A DNA stretch of 64,000 nt from Anaerocolumna sp. MB42-C2. GTDB lineage: Bacteria > Bacillota > Clostridia > Lachnospirales > Lachnospiraceae. The stretch spans positions 2,929,501-2,993,500 of the forward strand of contig NZ_CP133190.1 in the NCBI RefSeq assembly GCF_030913705.1, written 5' to 3'. Position 1 is the first letter of the stretch. Every line of letters begins with the position of its first letter. Positions 42,983 through 50,540 of this stretch are shown here, one piece after another. The position numbers and the translations under genes were made by a program. The notes under the pieces were generated by a model that was not told the origin of the DNA, did not search any database, and worked only from the letters and a program-made list of their open reading frames with translations.

Positions 42983-43498
42983 TCATAGGTTCTTGGGCGC
43001 TTGGTATTTGGTTCTTAACCTTTTCTGATATATTACTACTATTATGAAAGCTAAAACGGTTAATATAATACTACTGATTATTTTTACCGGTATTATTTGT
43101 TCCTTTACAGGGTGCCCTGATTTTACGATTTCCAATGAATTGCCATGTAAATCTGCTTCACCGCCATGCTTTATACAGGCTCTATGGAATACACCTGTTA
43201 TTTTAACCATATCTCCTTTATATTTGTAATTCCCATAGTGAATAACATGCTCTGCCTCATTTTTACTAATCCATATACCGAGTGCATTGGTTCCGTCATT
43301 AATATTTATCCAGGTATATTCTCCTCTATTAAGAGGCTCCCCAATCGCTTCCCCAAAAACAGTAACCCTCTGTCCGTCCATCTCCTTGGCATTTTCGATT
43401 AAATCATTTATTTTTGTCACATCCTCTGCCCATGCCGTTATGGAAAATAAGTTGGTCAAAATTAAAAAAACTAGGCCCGCTGTAATAATCTTATGCAT
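42983..43498 (-). CDS. Secreted or membrane-anchored OB-fold-like protein
   Basis: A 171-residue protein of unknown function. An N-terminal signal peptide (MHKIITAGLVFLILTNLFSITAWA) is followed by a beta-rich domain (about 30-130: DGQRVTVFGEAIGEPLNRGEYTWININDGTNALGIWI, KGDMVKITGVFH) like the nucleic-acid/OB-fold family found in some lipoproteins, then one C-terminal transmembrane helix (about 138-160) and a basic tail. It would face outward. It overlaps the end of trkH by 28 bases and reads in the same direction, making it the last gene of the trk operon. GGGAGGTG precedes the ATG. A role in potassium transport is suggested only by position. Confidence 0.68.
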   Translation of the reverse strand: MHKIITAGLVFLILTNLFSITAWAEDVTKINDLIENAKEMDGQRVTVFGEAIGEPLNRGEYTWININDGTNALGIWISKNEAEHVIHYGNYKYKGDMVKITGVFHRACIKHGGEADLHGNSLEIVKSGHPVKEQIIPVKIISSIILTVLAFIIVVIYQKRLRTKYQAPKNL

Positions 43499-45012
43499 GT
43501 TTTCTTAACACCTCCCAGAATGTAACCTATTAAGGCAAATACGGACAGAAACTCCAACCTGCCTAAATACATAGCAATAATGTAATAGATCTTCATAAAA
43601 TTCGGCATAGAAGGCGTAGTAACACCTATAGACAATCCGACATTACCGGTAACGGAAGCGGATTCAAATGCGGAGTCTGCTAATGTATACCCATAAAATG
43701 TTCCAATCATGGTGCCTATGGTAAATGTAACCATATAACAGCATATGATCGTTGCAGAAGACTTAATTAAACCGTCTTCTAACATATGGTCCTTTATGTG
43801 ATGATATTTATACACTTTCATGCTTCGCTCCGATGTAAGCAGTTTTTTAACATCCATAATCAGACCTTTAAAAACGATACCTACCCTTAGTCCTTTAAAT
43901 CCACCTGCCGTTGAACATGCTGAACCGCCGATCAGCATAACAATTATCATAATTAGAACCCCGAAATCTCCCCATTCCAAAGCAAACTGTCTGGCATAAA
44001 TAGAACCTAATCCCGTTGTCGTATGAGCTGAGACTACATTGAAAATAATTCTTCTAAAACCTGCCACCGCATTAGGATACACATTTAGTTTCGATAACCC
44101 AATCAATGCCAGCATACAGGCTATAAATGATGTTATAAAGAAACTTTGGGTTTCTATATTTTTTACTATTTCCTTTCTTTTACCCTGCCATATGGCATAA
44201 TGCAGACCAAAGTTAAATGAGCCCAGTATAAATATAATCATAGTAACCGATTCATATAATATGCTGTGATAATACATAATGTTTTGGGTATAAGGGGCAA
44301 ATCCTCCGGTACTCCATGAGGATTCAAACATATACAGTGCATGCAAAAATGCCGATACAGGTTTCAGTCCAATAAACATACCGATTATCCACAAGGTAAC
44401 CGTACCGATTATAAGGTATACCAGGCTTATTTTCCATATATATCTGGCAGTGCCTTTTACATTAGGCACCAATTCAATATCTTTTCCTTCTCCAACATAC
44501 ATTTTATAAGCTCCGCCGATTTCTCTTGTTAAAAAAGAAAGCGCCAGAACAATCATTCCCTGCCCGCCAATAAAAGTTAACATATGTCTCCACATATTTA
44601 AGCCATTGGAAAGATGATCCAAATCCTGCGTAAGAACTAACCCCGTTGTTGTAAATCCACTCATTACATCAAAACAGGCATCTAAAAATGAGTTTGTATG
44701 TCCGCTTAACCGATACGGAATCGCACATAAAAAAGTTAAGATAATCCAGGATAATGCAGCAATAACAAAACCATGCTTCCATCCAAAATTTGGCCTGCTG
44801 TCCTTAAATTCCGCTCCGAACAGAATCAATGATAAGGCGATAATTGTTGTTATGGCACCAGTAATCATAAAATCCAACATTGGATTCCATTCCTTGAATA
44901 ATATAGATGTAACAACTGGTATACTCATAGATGCGGCTACGATAAGAACTATGTATCCGGTATAGTAACATATGATACCTATGCTGGAAGTTCTTTGTCT
45001 ATTTTTGTTCAT
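43471..45012 (-). CDS. trkH: Potassium uptake protein TrkH/KtrB family
   Basis: Membrane subunit of a Trk/Ktr potassium transporter, 513 residues, with four repeated channel-like units. The selectivity-filter segments are MSGFTTTGLVLTQDLD (about 115-130), SSWSTGGFAPY (about 230), VSAHTTTGLGSIY (about 330) and SVTGNVGLSIGV (about 445), each with the conserved Gly. It imports potassium with regulation by cytoplasmic TrkA-like RCK proteins, two of which are encoded immediately upstream. GAGGTGAG precedes the ATG, which follows the small membrane peptide's stop by four bases. The 3' end overlaps the next gene by 28 bases. Confidence 0.92.
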   Translation of the reverse strand: MNKNRQRTSSIGIICYYTGYIVLIVAASMSIPVVTSILFKEWNPMLDFMITGAITTIIALSLILFGAEFKDSRPNFGWKHGFVIAALSWIILTFLCAIPYRLSGHTNSFLDACFDVMSGFTTTGLVLTQDLDHLSNGLNMWRHMLTFIGGQGMIVLALSFLTREIGGAYKMYVGEGKDIELVPNVKGTARYIWKISLVYLIIGTVTLWIIGMFIGLKPVSAFLHALYMFESSWSTGGFAPYTQNIMYYHSILYESVTMIIFILGSFNFGLHYAIWQGKRKEIVKNIETQSFFITSFIACMLALIGLSKLNVYPNAVAGFRRIIFNVVSAHTTTGLGSIYARQFALEWGDFGVLIMIIVMLIGGSACSTAGGFKGLRVGIVFKGLIMDVKKLLTSERSMKVYKYHHIKDHMLEDGLIKSSATIICCYMVTFTIGTMIGTFYGYTLADSAFESASVTGNVGLSIGVTTPSMPNFMKIYYIIAMYLGRLEFLSVFALIGYILGGVKKTCIRLLQRA

Positions 45013-45016
45013 AATC

Positions 45017-45121
45017 TCACCTCATAATGATTACGGCCGCTACAAAGATAACAAAAATATAAAAAGCAGCCGAACCCAGTTCAGATATAATCCCTTTTAT
45101 TTCATTTTTGATATAGTCCAT
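45017..45121 (-). CDS. Small single-helix membrane peptide between trkA and trkH (34 residues)
   Basis: A short frame beginning MDYIKNEIKGIISELGSAAF, whose C-terminal part (YIFVIFVAAVIIMR) is a membrane helix. GGAGGT lies ten bases before the ATG. It overlaps the end of the trkA gene by 25 bases and its stop lies four bases before trkH, so it sits precisely in the operon. Single-helix peptides such as KdpF stabilise potassium transporters; this could be an equivalent Trk subunit, by inference from size, topology and place. No sequence family was recognised. Confidence 0.6.
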   Translation of the reverse strand: MDYIKNEIKGIISELGSAAFYIFVIFVAAVIIMR

Positions 45122-45789
45122 CTTTTATTACCTCCGTCATATAACTCTGCAACAATAATTGATAAAATTGATTTATTGGTCATTATCACTACTTTGTCAT
45201 CAGGTAAAATACAGGTATCACCCCTGGGGTATATTACTTTTTCATCCCTTAGTATAGAGACCAGTACACATTCATTTGGTAAAACTAAATCTTTTACCAT
45301 TCTGTTACACCATAAATTAGGTTTGTTTATAGATAATTCCGCTAAAATCATGGAACCACGTTCAAAAGTATTGATAATTCTGTAATCCTCTTTCTCAAAT
45401 GAATACTCAATTAAACTTGCTATTACTTCCGTGCTGCAAACCGTATTATCGATACCCAGAGTTTTAAACATGATAGTATTTTTAGGATTATTAACACGGG
45501 CAATTGTTTTTTTCGTATTAAAACTTAATTTTGCAATCTGACAGATAACAAGATTTTCTTCATCCGTCCCCGTAACAGCTGCGATAATTTCTGCATCTTC
45601 GATACCTGCATCCTTTAATACCTCTAATTTCGTACCGTCTCCCCAGATTACATCCGCATCATAATCTTCAGCTATTTTTATACATATGTCTTTATCCCGC
45701 TCGATGAGAGTTACTTCATATCCTCTCTCTTTTAATGTTTTAAGGAGGTTATAACCTATTTTCCCTCCGCCGATAATAATTGTCTTCAT
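45097..45789 (-). CDS. trkA: TrkA-type potassium channel/transporter regulator (RCK protein), downstream copy
   Basis: Cytoplasmic RCK protein that binds nucleotides and gates a Trk/Ktr membrane subunit. The N-terminal Rossmann domain has MKTIIIGGGKIGYNLLKTL (GGGKIG dinucleotide motif) with ERDKDICIKIAEDY and VIWGDGTKLEVLKDAGI; the C-terminal RCK_C domain ends the protein. The start is ATG 45789, after AAGGAGAT. It is the second of two tandem TrkA genes, overlapping the first by four bases, and its end overlaps a 34-residue membrane peptide. Two non-identical RCK genes in one operon suggest a hetero-oligomeric ring. Confidence 0.9.
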   Translation of the reverse strand: MKTIIIGGGKIGYNLLKTLKERGYEVTLIERDKDICIKIAEDYDADVIWGDGTKLEVLKDAGIEDAEIIAAVTGTDEENLVICQIAKLSFNTKKTIARVNNPKNTIMFKTLGIDNTVCSTEVIASLIEYSFEKEDYRIINTFERGSMILAELSINKPNLWCNRMVKDLVLPNECVLVSILRDEKVIYPRGDTCILPDDKVVIMTNKSILSIIVAELYDGGNKRWTISKMK

Positions 45790-46439
45790 AGGAATATCTC
45801 CTTGCATAAATAATTAATTAACTTTTCCTTATCATTTTTATGAACCGTACAATAAATCCGGTCCCCTTTATTTATCCGGTCATCTTTTTTTGGAAGACTT
45901 ACTGCTCCGTCTTTCATCAGGCCTGATATGATGCAGTGGAATTTATCTTCAATATTAACTACGGTAATATCTTTTTCTTTTCCTACAAGAAGCTCTATAA
46001 TTCCATAATTATTATCTAATGTTGAAATTATATCTAAACTTTCACTTGGCAGCTGACTTTTTAGTATCTCAATTTCATACTGAATCGGATTAATGGTAGA
46101 AATACCGAGCTTATTATAGAAATAGCTTTTGTCCGGATCATTTATTCGGGCTATTATTTTAGGTACTGTATATATTTTATCCGCTATCAGCGATACTGTT
46201 ATATTTATATTATCATCCGGTGAAGCTGCTATAAGAGCATCCGCCTTTTTTATACCTGCCTCCAGCAGTTTGTCGCTGTCAAATTCAATTCCTTTGATAC
46301 GCCTGCCATTAAACCCACTGCCCAAAGTATTTAATTTATCTCCATCGCGATCGATAACACAAATGTCATTGCCATCATCCGATAATTCTTTCGCCAGATT
46401 ACTGCCCAATCTTCCGCAGCCAATTATGATTATATACAT
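45786..46439 (-). CDS. TrkA-type potassium transporter regulator (RCK protein), upstream copy
   Basis: Second RCK/TrkA protein, 217 residues. The Rossmann fold opens MYIIIIGCGRLGSNLAKEL (GCGRLG motif) and continues DICVIDRDGDKLNTLG, FDSDKLLEAGIKKADALIAASPDDN; a RCK_C domain follows (about 130-215, DITVVNIEDKFHCIISGLM). It precedes the other TrkA gene and overlaps it by four bases. GGAGGAT precedes the start. The pair resembles the CglK/TrkA arrangements of clostridial Trk operons. About 150 bases separate it from the TPR gene upstream. Confidence 0.9.
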   Translation of the reverse strand: MYIIIIGCGRLGSNLAKELSDDGNDICVIDRDGDKLNTLGSGFNGRRIKGIEFDSDKLLEAGIKKADALIAASPDDNINITVSLIADKIYTVPKIIARINDPDKSYFYNKLGISTINPIQYEIEILKSQLPSESLDIISTLDNNYGIIELLVGKEKDITVVNIEDKFHCIISGLMKDGAVSLPKKDDRINKGDRIYCTVHKNDKEKLINYLCKEIFL

Positions 46440-46588
46440 ATATCATCCTCCACACATTAAGTCAAAGCGGATATTCTTATGTTCGCTACGCTACCCGGCT
46501 CTAACCTTATACCTGCTATACAGTTATTACAGCTGGTGTATAAACTCCGGCTGAAAACAAATAATCCCTAACCACTCCATACCCTCGG

Positions 46589-46981
46589 CTAAGAAGCGGG
46601 GGACTTACTAGCAAGGTTACCTCCTTTTAAAGGTGTCCCTTTTGTTCCTTGATTACTTATATCATTATTTTCATCACCAAAATCAACCTCAATATTTTTA
46701 TATGGAAACAGGGTACTGACCCGTTCCAAATTAACACTGGCTGGTTTATATGTGGGATTCAGCACATATGAGATTCTGTAATGCTTCCTGGCTAAATCAT
46801 TGTCTCCTTTGAATTCATACCAGATTCCCAGAAGATTATGAGGTTCCGCAGCATTAGGATCGCTATTAATCGCTTTCATTATAAGTTTATATGACTCTTC
46901 ATACTGTCTATTTTTAAGATAACTGATTACCTCTTTCATATACATATGCAATTTACCTGCTGTCATTTCGTAATCATACAT
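46589..46981 (-). CDS. Tetratricopeptide-repeat protein in the potassium cluster
   Basis: A 130-residue cytoplasmic protein with two or more TPR-like helix pairs: RQYEESYKLIMKAINSDPNAAEPHNLLGIWYEFKGDNDLARKHYRISYVLNPTYKPA. No signal or membrane segment. The C-terminal third is polar and unstructured. TPR proteins mediate protein contacts; here it may serve the Trk or sensor proteins beside it, but that is only inferred from location. Its leader (46982-47092) is strikingly similar to that of bioY. The ribosome site before the ATG is weak (GGTGTAAACT), as in bioY, which hints at translational control. Confidence 0.78.
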   Translation of the reverse strand: MYDYEMTAGKLHMYMKEVISYLKNRQYEESYKLIMKAINSDPNAAEPHNLLGIWYEFKGDNDLARKHYRISYVLNPTYKPASVNLERVSTLFPYKNIEVDFGDENNDISNQGTKGTPLKGGNLASKSPAS

Positions 46982-47092
46982 AGTTTACACCATTACATCC
47001 CGTTTACCTTTCTGTGGGACTGCCACAAATAAAAATGAGTGAAAGAATATACCGTGGCATCCTTTCTTTTTAATATTTTCTTTCACTTTTTT
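46982..47092 (-). promoter_or_regulatory. Structured leader of the TPR gene, shared with bioY
   Basis: Read on the minus strand it has GAAAG...CTTTC and GTGG...CCAC stems, the block CATTTTTATTTGTGGCA and the final ATGGTGTAAACTATG at the start codon, in the same order as 31252-31362. The similarity runs through to the start codon in both, which favours a cis-acting RNA over a random repeat. Confidence 0.5.
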
Positions 47093-47233
47093 CAGCTGAA
47101 TAATTCACTTTGCAAAACTCTTTTCTTTAATAAGTAAAGAATAAAACATTTCGTATAAGTTTTGTGTAAGTATTCTGTTAATGAAATAATATTTAGATAA
47201 AAAATCCGGCACAATATCTTACTTGCATAAGAA

Positions 47234-47380
47234 AGAGTCTGGTTTACCAGACTCTAGCGCTGACGCGCTGTCACTTCGGTGACATCTTCCTTAAAGGATA
47301 TTATCCTTTTGCGTGTTCATGTGCATCCTGCCGGTCGGGCTTTTTATGCAATAGGACGCAATTTCCTATTGCATAAAAAA
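47234..47380. terminator. Array of five consecutive hairpins, last one a bidirectional terminator
   Basis: Hairpins in order: 47234-47242/47247-47255 (9 bp, TTTA loop), AGCGC/GCGCT (47256-47269), GTCAC-TTCG-GTGAC (47270-47283), AAAGGAT/ATCCTTT (47293-47309), and 47341-47355/47365-47379 (15 bp, with T-runs on both strands). Together they fill the space downstream of the second response-regulator gene; the last is a clear terminator for it. Confidence 0.75.
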
Positions 47381-47497
47381 AGGCCGTGACATAATTCTTA
47401 TATTATAAACTTGAGTGATATCAGCCTGTATTCCAGGCACAAGTTTAAATCTTTCAGAATTAGCAACAGCCCTTATATTTATACTATATTTATTTAC

Positions 47498-48193
47498 TTA
47501 TTCATCTACCAATCGATACCCCACACCGATTTCTGTTATGATATATTCCGGCTGTGATGGATCTTCGCCAAGTTTTCTCCTTAAATTACCCATACATACC
47601 CGCAGTGATTTCGTATCACTTGACAGCATACCTCCCCAGATATTTTCCGCAATATACTTATGCGTAAGTACTTTTCCCTGATTCCTGGCTAATAAAACCA
47701 GCACCTTATATTCATTGGGGGTTAACCGTATTTCCTGTTCGTTAATCCAGACTCTGTGCTTATCCGTATCAATGATCAAGTCTTTAATTTTGAAACTTGA
47801 ATTTACCTCTATGTCAGGAATAACCGCATAACTTTTATGCCGCAAGATAACTCTTATACGGGCCAGTAATTCGGGTACACTAAATGGCTTGGTAAGATAA
47901 TCATCCGCACCGGCATCAAGTGCTTCAATCTTCTCCCTGTCATGGCCCCTGGCAGAAATAATTATAATTGGAATCTGGGAAACTTTCCTTAATTTTTTTA
48001 TTACATCAACCCCGTCCATATCCGGTAGTCCAAGATCTAATACTACTATATCAGGATTCTGTGATACCGCTAACATAAGAGCACTGGAACCATCCGAGAC
48101 ATCCATACACTTATATCCCTGCATCTCAATTGATACTCTAAGAAAGCTCCTTATTGACTTTTCGTCATCAACAATTAAAATAAGCGGTTCCAT
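47498..48193 (-). CDS. KdpE-like response regulator (second copy)
   Basis: OmpR-family response regulator, 231 residues. The receiver domain shows LILIVDDEKSIRSFLR, the phosphorylation Asp in VVLDLGLPDMDG (about 52), and KPFSVPELLARI; the C-terminal winged helix has NEQEIRLTPNEYKVLVLLARNQGKVLTHKYI. It is closely similar to the other KdpE here, sharing the LDLGLPDMDGVDVIKKLR segment. It is encoded four bases downstream of a short KdpD-like kinase, with which it should pair. GGAGT lies just before the start. Its targets may include the trk genes immediately downstream. Duplication of the kdpDE module is the simplest origin. Confidence 0.9.
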   Translation of the reverse strand: MEPLILIVDDEKSIRSFLRVSIEMQGYKCMDVSDGSSALMLAVSQNPDIVVLDLGLPDMDGVDVIKKLRKVSQIPIIIISARGHDREKIEALDAGADDYLTKPFSVPELLARIRVILRHKSYAVIPDIEVNSSFKIKDLIIDTDKHRVWINEQEIRLTPNEYKVLVLLARNQGKVLTHKYIAENIWGGMLSSDTKSLRVCMGNLRRKLGEDPSQPEYIITEIGVGYRLVDE

Positions 48194-48197
48194 AGTT

Positions 48198-49760
48198 TTA
48201 CTCCATTTCTGATAAGATATAAAAACTCACAATGGTTCCATGCGGTTCATAATTACTAATCGATATACTTCCATTATGTGCTTCGATTATCGATTTGCAA
48301 AGCGGCAGTCCCAGTCCCATACCTTTTCGGTTTCCGTTTTTTTTCGTGTTATGATAATACCGGTCAAATACGTGGGATAAGTCATCCGTCAAAAAGCCGG
48401 GTCCGTTATCTTTCACTTCAAAAACAACCCGGTCTGAATCACGGTACAGTGATACTATAATATCGCTTCCCTCAGGAGAATAGTTTATTGCATTATTTAT
48501 AAGATTTACTAAAACCTGTCTTATTAATATTCCGTCCACTTTTATTAACAGGATTTCTTCCGGTATCTTTACAGAAATATTGTAGTTGAGAGCATGTTTT
48601 TTTACATGTGCTACAGCATCCGAGATAATCTCTTCGGCCGCCTCTTCCTCAAAATTAAGTTTTACTCTGCCCTCATCAAAACGTGTAGTCTGTAAGATGT
48701 TTTCTACTAACTCATTTAACCAGTCTGCATCTTCGTATATGCTTTGTAAAAAATTTTTCCTGATTTCGTCACTGATCTTTTCATAATTATCCCGTGCTGT
48801 ACTAGCTAACCCCATAATACCTGCTAAAGGGGTCCGAAAATCATGGGAAATGGAACGTAACATATCAGCCCGTAAACGTTCTTTTTGCATTTCAATTTGT
48901 ACTTTATGCTGCTCCTCGGATATTTTCTGGCGTTCCAGTACAACAGCTATCTGCGGTATTATGACATCGGCAAATGTAAATTGGTCCTGACTTCGAATGG
49001 AATCCTTTCTCAAGGAAATACCTATGACTCCCAAAATTCCGCTTTGACTCAATATCGGTTTGTATAATGCACTTGCGTCAGAAAAAAGTGTAGTTCCATA
49101 ACCACTTGGAATTCCAGACTGAAATGTCTCTAAGCAGGCTGCCTGGTCAATAACACCAAGAAAGCTGTCATTACCACTGGCACTTTTATAAAGCAGTTCC
49201 CCATTAGAATGATTGAATTGCACAAGTACATCCGCATTCAATAGCTTTGACATCTCTTTTGCAGAAATTTCCGCTAATTCTTCTATACTTTTAACATCCA
49301 GTAATTTCTTCTCAATATAATACAGGGAAGCTATATACTTTTCCCGTACTTCAACAAGCTGTCTTTCCTTTTTTAACCTGATGGTCAGCATACTGGTAAT
49401 AAATCCTACCATAAACATTACTATAAAAGTAATGATATAATCCGGATCATGTACTTTTAGATTATAATATGGTTTTGTAAAGAAAAAATTATAGAGCAGC
49501 ACTCCACAGCCGGAAGAAATTAAGCTATAAATGTAACTTTCAGCCAAATAGGTAAAAATAAGTATACCCAACAGATAAATCATCACAATATTAGATTCAA
49601 ACATCTTAATGTGAAAAAAAATCATTGATATCCCGGTACATATCATCATGATAAATACCATAATTACAAGCTTTATTAAAGTATTTTGCTTTTTAGTTTT
49701 ACCGCTTAATGTCAAATCTAATATTTTATCATTAGCCCTATTTATTGAATGATTTCTCAT
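48198..49760 (-). CDS. KdpD-like sensor kinase lacking the N-terminal KdpD domain
   Basis: Membrane histidine kinase of about 520 residues. It has a four-helix DUF4118 membrane domain (about 25-120: TLIKLVIMVFIMMICTGISM, FTYLAESYIYSLISSGCGVLL), a GAF-like region (about 155-275), a dimerisation domain with phospho-His in SISHDFRTPLAGIMG (about 302), and an ATPase domain (NLINNAINYSPEG, DNGPGF, GMGLGLPLC). It corresponds to the C-terminal half of KdpD without the cytoplasmic KdpD/UspA portion. Start ATG 49760 is preferred over GTG 49772 because of GGCGGTG upstream. It forms a pair with the response regulator downstream. The signal is unknown but probably ionic or osmotic. Confidence 0.88.
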   Translation of the reverse strand: MRNHSINRANDKILDLTLSGKTKKQNTLIKLVIMVFIMMICTGISMIFFHIKMFESNIVMIYLLGILIFTYLAESYIYSLISSGCGVLLYNFFFTKPYYNLKVHDPDYIITFIVMFMVGFITSMLTIRLKKERQLVEVREKYIASLYYIEKKLLDVKSIEELAEISAKEMSKLLNADVLVQFNHSNGELLYKSASGNDSFLGVIDQAACLETFQSGIPSGYGTTLFSDASALYKPILSQSGILGVIGISLRKDSIRSQDQFTFADVIIPQIAVVLERQKISEEQHKVQIEMQKERLRADMLRSISHDFRTPLAGIMGLASTARDNYEKISDEIRKNFLQSIYEDADWLNELVENILQTTRFDEGRVKLNFEEEAAEEIISDAVAHVKKHALNYNISVKIPEEILLIKVDGILIRQVLVNLINNAINYSPEGSDIIVSLYRDSDRVVFEVKDNGPGFLTDDLSHVFDRYYHNTKKNGNRKGMGLGLPLCKSIIEAHNGSISISNYEPHGTIVSFYILSEME

Positions 49761-49823
49761 TGATATCAACACCGCCTATTATAAACAGATATTAAAGGAA
49801 ATTTGGTTTAATAACAATTTTCT

Positions 49824-50540
49824 CTACTTATCACCATCAATTTTAATCATACGGTATCCAATCCCGATATGTGTCTGTATATATTTGGACTCCGTTTTAT
49901 CTTTTTCTATTTTTTTGCGTAAAGATGCCATATATACTCGAAGGGAAGACAAATCGCTTTCTATTGCATTGGTCCATACTTTATCCAGAATATAATGGTG
50001 TGTTAAAACCTTTCCTACATTTTTAGCAAGAAGGCATAACAGATTATATTCCATGGGCATTAGATGAATTTCCCTCTCCCCTAATTTTACGGTGGCTGAG
50101 GTATAATCAATGGTTAGTTCTCCATTATGAAAGACGGATTCTTCCACAGCTCCTCTTGCTTCTAAATACTGAATTCTTCTTAAGGTAGAACGCAGCCTGG
50201 CAAGGAGCTCTTCCACGCTGAAAGGTTTCGTAAGATAGTCATCCGCCCCGGCATCCAATGCCTGTATTTTATCTTTATCATCACTACGGGCACTTATTAC
50301 AATAATAGGAATTACGGACCAGGAGCGCAGTTTTTTGATTACGTCTACACCATCCATATCCGGAAGTCCCAAATCCAATAAAATAATGTCCGGCTTTCCT
50401 GATGCAGCCGCAAACAAAGCCTTATCCCCGGAGGCTGCCGTGATATATTTATAATTCTGGGTCTCCAGGGTTGTTGTTATGAGGTTTCTGATAGGCGGAT
50501 CATCTTCCACTACTAAAATGTTCGGTTTTCCATTCATCAT
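49824..50540 (-). CDS. kdpE: KdpE response regulator
   Basis: OmpR-family regulator, 238 residues, activator of kdpABC under potassium limitation. Receiver motifs: ILVVEDDPPIRNLI, IILLDLGLPDMDG (phospho-Asp about 55), IVISARSDDKDKIQALDAGADDYLTKPFSV. The winged-helix effector reads KLGEREIHLMPMEYNLLCLLAKNVGKVLTHHYILDKVW. It overlaps kdpD by four bases (ATGA-type) and is thus translated with it. GAGGTAATATT precedes the start. It ends the kdp operon, 60 bases before the second kinase gene. Confidence 0.93.
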   Translation of the reverse strand: MMNGKPNILVVEDDPPIRNLITTTLETQNYKYITAASGDKALFAAASGKPDIILLDLGLPDMDGVDVIKKLRSWSVIPIIVISARSDDKDKIQALDAGADDYLTKPFSVEELLARLRSTLRRIQYLEARGAVEESVFHNGELTIDYTSATVKLGEREIHLMPMEYNLLCLLAKNVGKVLTHHYILDKVWTNAIESDLSSLRVYMASLRKKIEKDKTESKYIQTHIGIGYRMIKIDGDK

